A stretch of 64,000 bases of DNA, taken from assembly GCF_000224145.3 (NCBI RefSeq), contig NC_020168.2:892484-956483 (forward strand). The letters are read 5' to 3'. The position numbers were made by a program, and so were the translations under genes. Numbering within the stretch: position 1 is the first letter of the stretch; each line of letters starts with the position of its first letter. The notes under the pieces are model-generated. The model was not told where the DNA came from, searched no databases, and saw only the letters and a list, made by a program, of their open reading frames with translations. The stretch is from Ciona intestinalis. Taxonomy: Eukaryota > Chordata > Ascidiacea > Phlebobranchia > Cionidae. Below, one piece after another: positions 1-12,081 of the stretch.

Positions 1-1252
1 GAGATAATGAAGTTAGGTGGTGTGAAGCTTTGAAGAAAGATCTAAATAAATCTAAAACTGAAGCAGTTTCCGCTGAAATTATTCTGGTAAACAACGAAAT
101 TGTTACGGCGATTGATAACCTGGATCAATGGATAAAAAGCGAGCCGCAAGCAAAGGGATTGCTCACAGCTACAGCTGATATTCATATCAGGAAGGAACCA
201 TTTGGAACATGTCTCATCATGTCTGCATGGAATTATCCCTTCTCCCTTATGTTGGCCCCAGTGATTGGTGCAATTGCTGCTGGAAACTGTGTTGTTATTA
301 AACCGAGCGAATGCGCAGTCCACACAGCCAAGTAGGAACAGCCATCGGAAGAATTGTGATGAAGGCAGCGGCTGAGTACTTGACCCCAGTAGTGCTGGAA
401 CTTGGAGGTAAAAATCCATGTTTTGTTGATGATTCTTTTGATATTCGTAGTGCTGCGCGGAGAGTATGCTGGGGTCGATTTCTTAATGCTGGTCAGATTT
501 GTCTTGCGCCAGAGTACGTTATGTGCACAGAAAGTGTCCGGGATAAATTTGTGGAGGAAATGAAGCTTGCTTTAAAAGAGTTTTACGGTTCTGACCCAAA
601 GCATTCACCAGACTATGGGAGGATAATCAATGAACGACAAACACTGCGGTTGAAGAAAGTAATTGAATCTGGAGCTGGGAAAATAGTTGTGGGCGGAGAG
701 GTTGATGTAAAGGAACGTTATGTTGCACCAACTGTGGTCACTGATATTCCAGCGGATTCTGCTTACATGCAGCAAGAAATGTTTGGCCCCATTCTGCTTG
801 TTGTCACTGTCAAAGATATGGATGAAGCTATTGCTGTTGTAAACAGCAGAGAGAAGCCGTTAGCTATGTACATATTTGCAAGTAATAAAAAGCTTGTAAA
901 TAAGATCCTATCCAACACCTCTAGTGGAGGAGTTACTGTTAATGATGTTGTGATGCATTACGTTCCTCATTCGCTTCCATTTGGTGGTGTAGGGGAAAGT
1001 GGAATGGGAGCCTACCATGGGAAACACACCTTTGACACCTTTTCTCACAGACGAAGCTGTTTAGTTGATGGGAATCCAGAGTTTATAAATTCTTTACGTT
1101 ACCCTCCTCACTCTGAGAAAAAGCTTTCCATTATTCGTTTGGCCATGATGAAAAACATGAAAGCAACAGGTGTACAAGCAGTTTTTCAGTCTGTACTTAA
1201 GCTGGCTGTTATAGGCGCAGTCATTGCATGTGTTGTAAATTTGCTTATTTGA
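1..1252 (+). pseudogene. ALDH3-family fatty aldehyde dehydrogenase, 5'-partial, with internal frame-changing deletion
   Basis: This family oxidises long-chain fatty aldehydes to acids with NAD(P)+, and FALDH (ALDH3A2) is anchored in the ER membrane. The reading frame is open from the window edge and needs no intron. Frame A (about 3-335) contains the ALDH3 segments AWNYPF and IKPSE. Frame B (about 330-1252) contains LELGGKNPC (catalytic Glu region), GQICLAPEY (catalytic Cys), EMFGPILLV, FGGVGESGMGAYHGKHTFDT and a hydrophobic C-terminal anchor (about 1195-1249). Between HTAK in frame A and VGTAIG in frame B, roughly 40 residues present in human ALDH3A2 are missing, including the Rossmann-fold stretch before the FTG-type motif. 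The frame changes there, and frame A stops at 333-335. All other family motifs are intact. It may therefore be a recent pseudogene, an intronless retrocopy, or an assembly error; I cannot decide between these. Confidence 0.85.
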
Positions 1253-2154
1253 GAATAATTGGTGCTATTTTATTCTTTTAAGCTCCAAATGTGACCAAAG
1301 GTCGATAATTCTCGGTTTTTGCTTCTTGGTGCAGTGATCACAGAATTTAATTCTAATGGCCCATATTCATATGGTAGCGATACTTTAGTTTTTTTTGTTT
1401 AATACAGCTTTTTTAATTATAATGGATAAGGTCTTGTTGGTTAATTAATGATTTTGTGTGTAGAACAGTAACCATAGTTTGGTTACAATTCCAATATTTC
1501 TGCCCTGATGTTATGTTATTATATTATGCTGCAACTGGTGAATTATAGGATGTAATTCTAAGGGCCCAGGTTCTCTTTATTTTTTTTTGGCAATTAATCT
1601 TCAACCTTAATTAGGTCTATATAATTAAAAGTGTAGTTCAGTATGGATCTTTCAGTCATAGTTTCATTTCTGAAAAAGTTTTCCACTGTTATACTTTAAA
1701 CCATTCATTCAATGCTCAGCATTGTTTTACTGCATATTCGATTCTTCTGTAATTCTTTATTGTGTTATTGTTTAATTTTGTGATATAGAATTTGTTCTTT
1801 AGGTGTTGATTGTACATTCTTAGCTATTTAATTAGTAATTAATATTCCTCTATATGTATTATGTGTGTTATCATTATAATGTTGTATTAATTATTTCTTA
1901 ACCAGCTTTAGTCATGTTATAAACGCAGAGAGTTTGCAGTTTAATAATTAACCTGCTGTTTATTTTGAACTTCAGAAAAAAGAAAAGCAACCACACTTTT
2001 GTAATTAAAGGTAACAGTATATATTTGCATTTTAAAACTAGATGTATATATGAATATATAAATATATATATTATAAACATTTTTTTAATTTTTTTTCACT
2101 CCAGTACGAAATAATGTAACAACATTATACTATTCTACTGTTGCATTTTTTTAG
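1253..2154. other. AT-rich spacer between the aldehyde dehydrogenase and TRAPPC2L
   Basis: No coding similarity was seen. The first part is presumably the 3' UTR of the upstream gene. The stretch ends in a pyrimidine-rich tract with an AG at 2153-2154, only 13 bases before the TRAPPC2L start codon. Confidence 0.5.
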
Positions 2155-2167
2155 TTGCAAAGAACCA

Positions 2168-3040
2168 ATGGCTGTGTGCATTGCTGTGATAGCCAAGGAA
2201 AACTATCCACTTTATATCCGGTGTTCAGCTAATGTTGAAGATGAACTAAAGTTTCATTTCACGGTTCATACATCACTGGATGTTGTGGAGGAGAAGATAT
2301 CAAGTACAGGGAAGACATCCACTGCAAGGGCTCCGGATATGAGGGAGTTTTATCTGGGTCAGTTATATCCATCTGAAGATTACCGAATATACGGCTATGT
2401 GACAAACACAAAGGTGGGCGTGTTATTTGTCATTGGTGTGGTGTTTATAGTTAAGAAAATCTTTGTTGGGTTTGTTAAAATACAGTTACTTCACTCGAGG
2501 AAGTTAAACATAGGGAGCCTCATTAATTAATGTGATGAATACAATAGGGGGCTCTGAAAATTAATAGAATGGGATATTTTATTGTTAGTGGTACTGTTTG
2601 TGGTGTTCAGTGGTACTGTTTGTGGTGTTCATGCACTGCCCCACCTTTTAAAGGCATATTTTAAACAACCATGGAATAATTTTAAATGTGTTAATTGTTT
2701 GTTAAAAATAAGGACATAAGGTTATTAACTTATCAGTAAACGCTTTGTAAAGATTTTTTGGATTTTAAAATATGATAAAATTGCGATAAATGTAAAGCGA
2801 CTGTCATTCAATCTATGTAACTGTTTTAATAAGGTCAAGTTTGTAATGGTTGTTGAAGCATCCAACACACAAATTCGTGACAACGACGTACGTAGCATGT
2901 TTCGACGGTTACACAACGCTTATACATCCGTTGTCTGCAACCCATTTTATATTCTTGGCTCAAATATCTCTTCAAAGGCGTTTGAAAAAGTTGTTGCTGG
3001 TATGATTGTGGACGAACAAAAAAAGGAACTTTTTACGTAG
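2168..3040 (+). CDS. TRAPPC2L: TRAPPC2L, trafficking protein particle complex subunit 2-like
   Basis: This is a subunit of the TRAPP tethering complexes that act on ER-Golgi and Golgi vesicles. There are two coding exons, 2168-2413 and 2834-3040, joined in phase 0 after TNTK, with GT at 2414 and AG at 2832-2833. The product has 150 residues, against about 140 in human. It begins [18 protein letters not shown] and carries [35 protein letters not shown], then [20 protein letters not shown] and CNPFY, which match the vertebrate protein almost word for word. It is a longin-like fold without a signal peptide, so it acts in the cytosol. The ATG is chosen because similarity starts exactly there. An AG preceded by a T-run lies just upstream and could be a 5' UTR or spliced-leader acceptor. 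Confidence 0.95.
2587..2630 (+). repeat. 22-bp tandem duplication in the TRAPPC2L intron
   Basis: Two adjacent, apparently perfect copies of a 22-base unit beginning AGTGGTACTG (2587-2608 and 2609-2630). Confidence 0.8.
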
Positions 3041-3502
3041 CACAGGGGGTGGCTGTATTGTACAGAGACACCATATCTGGTGAATAAGATACCAACGTTT
3101 TTGGTATTTTAAATCAGACTGGCCTATGTTGTGTTGCTTATAAATTCTTGTGCACTTCTAGATATTTAAACAGATGGCATTAAAAGCTGTTCAACAGTTT
3201 TACTTCAATCGTTTTAGTGTTTTTTCAGTAATCTTAAAACTATATAAAAACTTTATACAACAAATTTTTAATTCTTCTGAGGTTACCATTAATGGTTAAC
3301 TTATTACTCGTCACCAATTTGATTAGTTACATTCAACAAATTGAATTCGTGTTCTCTGTTTACATTATTACTTAAACTGAAAAGCTGGTAAACCTAGATT
3401 ATACGCATTAATACTGCAATAATACACAATGAATGCTGAAACAGTATATGAGTTGTTGTGCAATAAATTACAACCTATTCTATACTAGTGGACGTTTGGC
3501 GT
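3041..3502. other. Convergent 3' spacer between TRAPPC2L and the receptor gene
   Basis: AT-rich, with no ORF of note. An AATAAA on the + strand near 3460 could end the TRAPPC2L transcript. The stretch lies between two convergent genes. Confidence 0.4.
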
Positions 3503-6500
3503 TTATAAATAAATTTCTATCAGTATAGCGAAGAGAATAGCCAGGTGAAAAACCACCAGCATGAATATGTAGACACGCAAGCACATTTGGTCCACAAGGC
3601 GAGCTACCGACTTCCATTTCTCGTTCATGGCGGCTTCTAGTCTGTTTTCTTTCATATTCAAGTTCCTATACCGCATGTAATTGGAGAGCTGTAGAACGTT
3701 GTCGCATACGTTGCCCATTTTGTTCACCATATCGTTCATTAACTTATGCAGTATGTTGGTGGTAGTGGACATCGGACCTGTAAATATTATTCCAATTAGT
3801 TTAGCTTATTACGTCTCTATTTTTTTATTGTAACTTATTCACCCAGACGTCGCAACGGGGTAACGACAGTCATTACAACATAGAGATGTTTCATACACGT
3901 CGTGTCCACTAACGAGTTATACATAACTGTGTCTTGTGTTGGTAATTATTTTTCCCAAGCACACATACGCCTTGAGTGCTACGAGCCTCGCACTCGTATC
4001 TTCTATGCTGTAGAGGAAGAAGCACCTAACTAACACCGTGCCACAGCGCTGGTAATTTTTTGTTTTTTTGTGCTTGTATGAATATTATCTTTTGTAACTG
4101 TGAACTGAGAGACGAAAAAAGTTGTCCTAACCTTTCGCAATATCTGCGAATCCCTGTTTCTTTGAAAACTTTTTCCACGGATTGTTTCCTTGGCCAACCG
4201 ACATGTAATCTTGTTCTTCATTAATTGCTCCCTTTTTATTTCTCCCCAACTCTGGATCAGGCAGATTTTGCAAGGGGGAAACTGACTTTGTCAATTGTTT
4301 TTTCAAGACGTTCGCTTTCCACTTTTTTAAAAGATGTTTAACGAACTCCATAGCTGTTTTCTGCAACAGAATTTATAAAGTAAGGTGGGGTAAGATGGGA
4401 CACATTTTCATTCTATTTTCTTGTTCCATTTATAGTATATGCTTGCCCACAATGGTATTGGCATCAAACGCCAAACTGAAACTCTTGGCCGGAAACAGAC
4501 AACTTCACCCGCGCTGGTTATAATACATACAAAGTGTAAAGTGCAATGTAGACGTCGAGTGTATTAACTTACATTTAATCTGGGTACTTCAACGTCATCC
4601 TCAGTCAACGTATAATTCTTCAACTCCATGTATTGTCCAGCACAAAACAAACAGAACTTTACCCAATACGGAATTTTTTGGAAATTCACTTTGTACACTC
4701 CCTGAAAGATATTCTGGCGTTTGTTTTTGTGTTCCTATAAAAAGGCTGACGCATCGTCTGCCATAAGGACAGACATCATCAGCGTTTGCCGTTAAGTGAA
4801 TTGTCCAAGGACACAAAGGCTCACGATGATAGTAGTGTAAAGCATCGAACCTGTTTCCACTGCGCTGCAAAGAGGCGGCTTTGTCACCGCGCCCAAAAAA
4901 TAGAATTGTCTATCACAAACTTAGTTTTAAATATGCAAAAACTAACTTTCGTTTGGGTCTCTTCCATCACCGCATCACATGGCATATGGTGAATATGTAG
5001 CACCAGCACCGTCATTATTATATTTATACCAAGCAACGCCATGCATAGGACGAAGTACACACCCAGGTAGGGGCCGGTAGATGCTGGGAACATGTCACCG
5101 ACAGTCAGCAGAAATACCTGCGTATGTAAATAGTGGAATGAATGTTGGTTTACGCAACGCTGAGCTTTATATGCTGGGCCTTTGGACAACCCATTAGAGA
5201 CCACTGCTGAGTTAGAGCAGTTGAGATATAAGTGTCTTGTTCAAAGAATCACACGTCCGCAGTGCTGGTAGCAGCATCGAGTCTCTAACCCTTAACCCCT
5301 GAGCTTTAACGACTTTGCCACGCAAAAAGGGCTAAAACATTGCCGTTGAATTATATCTTACCATAAATGTCAACATGATCGTAATCTGAAGTCCGATTCT
5401 TTCACCACTGTCTGGTGGAAGGTAGAAACCAAGTAATGATATGGTTGTTAGGAGTATTGCAGGGAACAGCATACTCTATTAAACAAGCCATTAATGATTA
5501 ATGTTACTTAACATTTGGTCGCTGTCTTAATGAAGCGGTTCACAAATACCTGCATGTAAAGACCCGAATTTCTTGTGAAGTAAAATGAGAATGAAATATC
5601 TGACCTGTGAAAGATTGAACGCCTTTATTTTATCCTTGGTCACTGGCTTTAAAGAAAATCAATTTATAATGTAAAACAAAACTCAACAAAAGGTACATGA
5701 AAACTTTATTTTAAACTGTTTAGCTGCGCCAAATCGTTTCCAAAAGACTGACCAGTGAAGAGATGTCATCCTGTCAGGCGCAACGTCACGTACAGAGGTC
5801 AAAGGATCTATATCTAAGTATCTAACATCATCATCATGGTCGTCGTCATGGTCATCGTGCTCAGCATCGGTTTCGCTCACGACGTCCACATACGACTGTG
5901 ACTGCATTGTATAGTAGGTTGAGGTAAGATGGTCCATGTTGCACGTAGTAAGTTAGGGTAAGATGGTAGCCTAAATATATTTTATCCACCGAAAACAAAG
6001 AATATTTTAGAATTATATAACCACATCCTCACAGCTGAAAGTGTTAAAATCTTGTGAAAACCCCATATAAAAGCGCTTTTTAGTAACAAAATAAGCATAA
6101 AAGTCTGCGACTGGAACTTAATGGTTTTGACCTGGATATGTATTAGCCAACTCAACCTACCTGCTTATTTACTGTAATGTCCTCTAAAGTCCACTCTCCA
6201 GAACTGACAAAGTAGGTCGGGATATCTGCTTTAATTTGCTTTGACGATCGTCTGGTCATTAGGTCAACCTTTGAAGTTGGAAACGTCCACGATGTGAACT
6301 TCATTGTGCATACCTGTATCATAATCGAGTGTGAAAGAGAATTTCTGGCGTATTTTGTTTAATCTTGAAGGAATGACGGGTAAACCGCCAGTCCAACGAT
6401 CACAAAAAACGTCAACAAAAGCATAATTTTAATTAATCACTAAATGCATCAACATACACGCTTTTGAACTAATGTTCCTTCCCACATTTTAATCCACAGC

Positions 6501-9095
6501 GCGCTTTAGCGACTTCCGGTTTGTCGTTTTCGTTAAGATAAATAAACCAATATGTTATATATGTTGCACCTGTCGATCAAATGGAAAGAACGCGATGTTT
6601 ATGCTACATGTTGTTTCGTATGCTGTTGGCTGTAGGAATCCAACTGTTCCATCGGATCGAACGAAAACATAAGGAACCCTGGGTGCGTAAGTAGCTGATC
6701 CAATCTCCTCGTAAACAACAATATCAGGAAACCAAACCGTTGTTGCGGGTAGCCACACTAAACCACATATATGAGTGATTAAATATATAACTTAATTATC
6801 CTGCGTATAGCTGGGCAAGGACAGTGGTTATAACACGGGTGTTGTTTCTTAAGGTGCCCGATTACGAGCTATATACCACATATATGGGTTTGTAGTTGAT
6901 TATTTTTTTAACTTGTAAACTTTATCACTGTGCCTGTTTGTTGTGTTATCTTTTGCGACATAACATAATCTTTCACCTACACGATGTAAGATTGCCGTAT
7001 TCCAAAGGATCCCATCGTAAATAATCGTCTTTCCAGTAAATTCTCAATCTGAGTAAACTTTTCAAAATCTGGTCTTTTTCGTTGAGATTTAGCACCTGGT
7101 AAAGAAGGAGGTATATGCTTACAGTCTATTTTCACATTCGCTTAGTAAGCAAAAATCGGATTAGGAAAAGGGTTTCCGGTTTCGGCATTGTCAAAACGGG
7201 ATGATCTAACTTTTTCTCATAAAACCTTGAATAAATAAATGAATGAGTTTTGTCCACTCGATCATGCACGATAACGAAGATCTGGGGAATATATAGTAGG
7301 ATGGTGGAAGATTGGGCACCTTTAGAACATAATATCCAAATATCCTGATCGTGTTTTAAACAAATAACAACGCTATATTGAAGTCGTGAAGATACGGTTA
7401 TCCCATCTTCCCCCAAGCCACTATATACAAAAGCGAGAAAACCGGAAATAGCCAAATTCGGCAGTCGTTATAACACGTTACGAATATTTACCCGGCGCCG
7501 TGGTATAGTGGTTAGCGCGCCTGCCTGTAACCCAGAGGTAATGGTTTCAGGGGATCCTCCTNNNNNNNNNNNNNNNNNNNNNNNNNNNNNNNNNNNNNNN
7601 NNNNNNNNNNNTAAAAAAAGAAAAAAATCCCCCCCAAAAAATGAGTACCCACAAAGTAACATAGCCTACATAGTAACTCGTAAGCTGGCACGAGGTGTTA
7701 AACCCGTGTTATAACGACTGTCGTTTTCCGGTCACGCGAGGATAAAGTAAGTTACATTCATTCATTCAATATAACAGAAGCACAAGACATGTTCCGAAAC
7801 AAACCTAAACTCTGCTTTTCGATGGACATGTTTCTTAATTGGTCGTCAGGTTAAACAAGTTTCCTATATATACTGACCTGTACGTATGAAAGATCAATTT
7901 GAATGAGAACTTGCTCTGTGGCGTTGTTCACTGGGCGTATATTCCTGTCGTAGCCTGTAGGTAGAAGACCGAACTTTTATTGCAAAGCATTCTTCAAAAC
8001 TCACCAGTTAGTAACGCAACTATATATAGTAGAGTGGGTTAAGATGGGATATCTTTAGCACACAATATCCAAATATCCTGACCGTGTTAAGCAATTAACA
8101 GCAGTTTATGGAACTCGTGAGGATACGGTTTTATAATTCTTTGAACGTTTTCTTACTACCTAATGAGACGAGGGAATAGATTGAAAAGGTGTCCCTTCCT
8201 CCCCGATCCTACTATAACTGTAGCGTAACATGGATACCATAAGCATTCACCGTCCCACTCTTCCCTAATCGTATTTTACCAATTAAAACAACGCTTGTTT
8301 AGAATCTTGCGGTTACGGTTATATATTTTCCTGTTAACATTCTTTGTTTACTACTAAACGTGACAATAGAAGACAATTAAAACATGAACCGTTTTACCCC
8401 AACCTATTATATAGGGCCTACCAATGTTATTTCAAAAAAGGAATGCCTAAAGTGTTCATACTCCTTAATATATACAATACTAAGCCAAATAGTTTCACTC
8501 ACGCTTTACAACGAACAAATCGTATTTAAGTTTCTTCTCCAAGTTGGCTCCAAAATCCGGCTTCCCACCTTGCAATACGCCATAGTCTTCCCCAACGTTA
8601 TCTTGACTCTCATCGGTGTATCTTTCCGCTGAAGCTCCAACCTTGAATTGGTGCAATGTTTAGTTATATAAAGTTGGGGCAAGATAGGGTCCATATTTTT
8701 ATTCTTTCCCATTTTGTAGCAAACACCGATAATGGAAATATATAGAAATATATATACCCGTCCTTTGTTGACTGTTAAAAACAATGACGAGATTCGGGAT
8801 ATTATACGCTAACGATGTCCCTCTTATACTTCACATTACTGTACATATTGCGCATATAGTAGCCTACTACGCCCCCCAACACGCAAAACTGTTTTTTTTT
8901 TTCAGGTTAAAGAATAATTCTCATTCCTTATTGTTTTCCTAAACACCGGATGGATGTAAAATAAGTCGAGTACAATAGATATACCTGACTTATTCCTGCA
9001 AGTCCAACTTTAGTTGCCGCCTTTCCACCCTTCCCCGCCAATGTGCTTCTACAGAAAAGTGCAACCAAAAACGTCTTTAAAATGAAACTGAACAT
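3503..9095 (-). CDS. Cys-loop ligand-gated cation channel subunit, nicotinic acetylcholine receptor type
   Basis: Predicted pentameric plasma-membrane channel subunit. Thirteen exons (5'->3' on -): 9095-8985, 8641-8503, 7954-7878, 7095-6981, 6757-6570, 6313-6161, 5901-5753, 5604-5550, 5475-5362, 5117-4947, 4701-4573, 4360-4132, 3777-3503. They join in phase to about 634 residues. In order: signal peptide (MFSFILKTFLVALFC), an N-terminal region of about 45 residues before the ligand-binding domain, loop A (WFPDIVVYEE), a 13-residue Cys loop (CSINIAFFPFDRQVC split over exons 5/6), M1, M2 with GERIGLQITIMLTF (GE-R at the inner mouth favours cations), M3, a long cytoplasmic loop of about 130 residues, and M4 near the C-terminus. 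Loop C lacks the vicinal CysCys of agonist-binding alpha subunits and instead holds a His/Asp-rich insert (exon 7). The family call is secure; the ligand and the loop C exon boundaries are not. Confidence 0.88.
3838..4052 (-). repeat. SINE-like element, old copy
   Basis: Carries the tail motif GGTAACGACAGTCATTACAA and, at the far end, a degraded tRNA-like head (GAGCCTCGCACTCGTATC, the box B side). It lies in the last intron of the receptor gene. Confidence 0.6.
4378..4445 (-). mobile_element. MITE, terminal fragment
   Basis: Begins GTAAGGTGGGGTAAGATGGG and continues into the CATTCTATTTTCTTG block. The rest of the element is missing. Confidence 0.6.
5120..5332 (-). repeat. SINE-like element, degenerate
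   Basis: Contains the GTGTCTTGTTCAAAG body motif and a head remnant (AGCAGCATCGAG...TTTGCCACGC) between exons 9 and 10 of the receptor gene. Confidence 0.5.
6785..6960 (-). repeat. SINE-like element, tail part
   Basis: Shows GGACAGTGGTTATAACACGG, the GTGCCCGATTACGAGCTA block and the TAACTTGT region. No head is present. Confidence 0.55.
7287..7428 (+). mobile_element. MITE, internally deleted copy
   Basis: Both palindromic ends are present (TATAGTAGGATGG at the left, CCCCCAAGCCACTATATA at the right), but the second half of the interior is lost after GATACGG. Confidence 0.75.
7493..7766 (+). repeat. SINE-like element with tRNA-like head, interrupted by an assembly gap
   Basis: The head GGCGCCGTGGTATAGTGGTT holds a Pol III box A-like TGGTATAGTGG, followed by the tRNA-like arm. 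The expected box B position is altered here (GGTTTCAGG). The tail CGAGGTGTTAAACCC...CGACTGTCGTT...GGATAAAGTAAG ends in CATTCATTCATTC. A 50-N gap interrupts the body. Confidence 0.8.
7562..7611. other. Assembly gap, 50 N
   Basis: A run of 50 undetermined bases inside the SINE-like copy. Confidence 0.99.
8025..8217 (+). mobile_element. MITE, near full length
   Basis: Starts TATAGTAGAGTGGGTTAAGA and ends CCCCGATCCTACTATA. The interior has the TAGCACACAATATCC and GTGAGGATACGG blocks. It lies in the second half of receptor intron 2. Confidence 0.8.
8660..8760 (-). mobile_element. MITE, half copy
   Basis: Only the ATATAAAGTTGGGGCAAGAT end and the adjoining TTTTATTCTTTCCCATTTTG block remain, directly upstream of receptor exon 2. 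Confidence 0.55.
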
Positions 9096-10574
9096 ATTCG
9101 CTGAGAATCGTACACTAAAATATAATAGTTCTCACACATCAGCGCACTAAAGGCATTTGCTTGAAGCTTTTGTGCAGAATCGTGTTTTAAACGTCCTGCA
9201 CTAAATATTCATGACCGTCGTGCATGTTTTACTATTTTATTGAACATAATTGTTCATTTAGCGCGTTGATCGTGGGAAAATAAACACATAAAGGAATATA
9301 CGATTCCCACACAATGAACATGTCAATTACACTTTTGTAAACTTATTGTCTGTTATAAACATGTTAAGGTTTAATTGTCCATGGTTTTATTCTATTTTTT
9401 TTTTATCGCCAATTTAGTGGTTAACAAAACCAAGATTGTGAAATATCATGTGCAAACGGTATACGTCTTATAGTAATTGGTTTCTTTATTCTTGTGTGTA
9501 AAATGTCAAACGAGTAACGGCGGTGAATCTTGTTTAAAAAAGATCGATGGCCATCCAATCGTTTTCGACCCATTGAAAATTGGGAGGTCCACCGGCCGTA
9601 TAGAAACTTAATCAGTAAAATACTGCGGTCGATGAACTACGTGGGGTCGTCGCGAGGGATAGCGCATGTTAAACTCACCATAGGTGATGAAATAAGCATG
9701 AGGAATGGGAATTGAAGGTACTTCATCAGACGTCGGGTTTAGAAACGTTTATTTGGTGCTGGTTAGAATATGGAAATAGCAGCGAGTGACACAGGTCTGT
9801 CATATACAGTGTGACATAGTGACATAATTCTGCACTCGTTTTGTGACCGTTTGAGGCAGAGAGAATGACCGGTCCCGGTACAAAATTCATATTTATGTAA
9901 GATTGGGCTTTGCGTTTCTATATTTTGTCATAATATTTAGATTAGTTTTGTAAAGTTCATACGCAGCAAGAAAAGCGTGTTCTGGTGTTTGGAAACCAAT
10001 GTGGGAAACCTGAAAGGGCATCTGGATTAATTTAGTCCTCGATCATAATGTGTTCATTAGGATGAACGGACAAATATAAATAGACAGTTCATTAACCGTT
10101 TTATAATTCAGGGCTTGCCAGAAATGTAATAACGTTAAATAGAACCATTGTATATATTTTAATCGTCTATTAGTTGATCAATATTATTAATTTATTCACT
10201 AGTTCGATGAAACTAAACAAGGTTTTAATCTGCACCCTCTTAAAGTATATGATATATTAAGTATTGATTACTTTCAGTTTTGTTAACATCATATTCTCTG
10301 TTGATAATCTCTATAAGGTCGATCGTGTATAGCTTTAAATCGTTTGCGGCCCATCGGGTTTATAAGGAAACAAGCATGTTATTGGACCTACATTTAATGT
10401 AGAGGTGCTTCGGGGCCAGTCAGGAATGTAATTCTGTTCTAATTGAATATTCAATTTTTTAAGAGATTAATATGGCCATTTTAGGTGAACTATATATCTA
10501 ACAGTTCATTGGCTTAATTTTGTCTATTACGTACTTTATAGCACTTGCTCCTAATCCAATTATGATGTGTTTTT

Positions 10575-10768
10575 ATATAGTAGGCCGGGGGAAGACGGGA
10601 CCTTTAGTACGTAATATTCGAATATCCTGATCGTGTTTTAAGCAACTTACAACGGTTCATGTAAGTCGTGAGAATGCGGTTTTATATTTCTTTAAATGTT
10701 GTTTGTTTACTACTAAATGGGACAAGAAAAGAATGAAAAGATGTCCCATCTTCCCCCACCCTACTATA
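10575..10768 (+). mobile_element. MITE, full length
   Basis: Ends TATAGTAGGCCGGGGGAAGA and TCTTCCCCCACCCTACTATA. The full interior is present, including ACGTAATATTCGAATATCC and TTTGTTTACTACTAAATGG. Confidence 0.9.
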
Positions 10769-11440
10769 AGTAAAGTATGTTTAGTTGTCTATAACGTATT
10801 TAGGTTTAAACTGTTTAATTATTCGTGTTATAAATTTTCTGTACAGTGAAATACGCATCCGTATATAAACTCTTACTTAGGATTTAGTTTCGTTCATAAA
10901 CTGTTAAGTGTTTTCGGCTGGATTGATCATTTGGCGTTGAAAGGTGGTGTCACGAATAATTAGGCCACCAGCAGATGCAGTTGGCATTTGCTTCGTATTA
11001 GATTGATCAGGCGCAGCATTCATATTCCCGGTTGATATTAACATGAATCGCGTTTAGAGCCTGCATGTAATATGTCATCCGTGATATTAGTTTTTATGTC
11101 CCCTTGGGAAATGAATATAGTCTATATATGTGGCCTGCGCTAATGGGCCGAAGAGATAAAGCCAGATGAATATTTTAAGAGTAAATTACGTCACATAATG
11201 AAAATTGCTATTTGCGGTAACCAAAACAATCTTTAACGCATCGTTTCTTATTAATTTTTAAAATAGATCGTTGACGCTGCCATGGTGCAGTGGTTGGTTT
11301 CTTTCCCGACAAATGTTTTTATTTACCCATTAATCTATGCGGAAGGGGACCTAAGATTTAGTTCCATTGCCTCCAATATGTATATCTATTCAACCCTTAT
11401 ATTATGTACGCTGCAAATTGCACGAACGCGCGTATTGCAG

Positions 11441-11635
11441 AGTAGGGTGGGGGGAGACGGGACACCTTTAGCACATTATATCAAAATATCCTGATCGTGT
11501 TTTGAACAGGTAAAAACGGTATATGGAAGTCGTGTAGATACGGTTTTATAATTCCTTGAATATTCTTTCTTTACCACCAAATGGTACAAGAAAATAGAAT
11601 AAAAGGGTGTCCCATCTTCCCCACTCTACTATATA
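11441..11635 (+). mobile_element. MITE, full length
   Basis: Begins AGTAGGGTGGGGGGAGACGG and ends TCTTCCCCACTCTACTATAT, with a complete interior. Confidence 0.9.
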
Positions 11636-12081
11636 GATGGTTGATGTTGAAATTTTAGCAGCCATAATGCTAATAAAGATTGAGTGGAATTCAATGTGTG
11701 TTACCCCTTCGAGATGACCTGTCAATTAGACCAATTTACCAAACTAATTAATCCTTATTTTTTTGCTATGTAGGTTACCAAACAATATACGACCAATTAA
11801 AAACTGGTTACCGGTAATATGGGTTCGGTTTGGTATATGCAGTTTTCATTAGGTATTTATTCGTCGGCATTTGTAGGTATATATTTTTTATTACTGCACC
11901 AATATAAAACTTCCTCTTTTAGGCATTATGAAGAGTTGGGTTAATTGCAAGATTACTTGTGCTTCATGTATATTTAATTAGGTACAAAAAGGAAAGTAGA
12001 CTAAGTAGGACTAATCTGAATGACTGCCCTTCGCAGTTAACTTTATAGCGCAGCTCATTTAGGAAATTGTAACTCGCTAGA

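Larger units (their letters stand above)
9096..12081. other. Spacer between the receptor gene and the GPCR
   Basis: The upstream regions of the two divergent genes lie here. Apart from two MITE copies (10575-10768 and 11441-11635) I see no coding exon, RNA gene or other repeat. Short ORFs in it show no recognisable motif. Confidence 0.5.

Noticed and set aside
7493..7545. Free-standing tRNA gene
   Set aside because: It has A-box-like and arm-like sequence but cannot form a full cloverleaf, and it is followed by the SINE body and tail.
11282..11494. Short ORF upstream of the GPCR
   Set aside because: It runs into a MITE and has no similarity or splice support.
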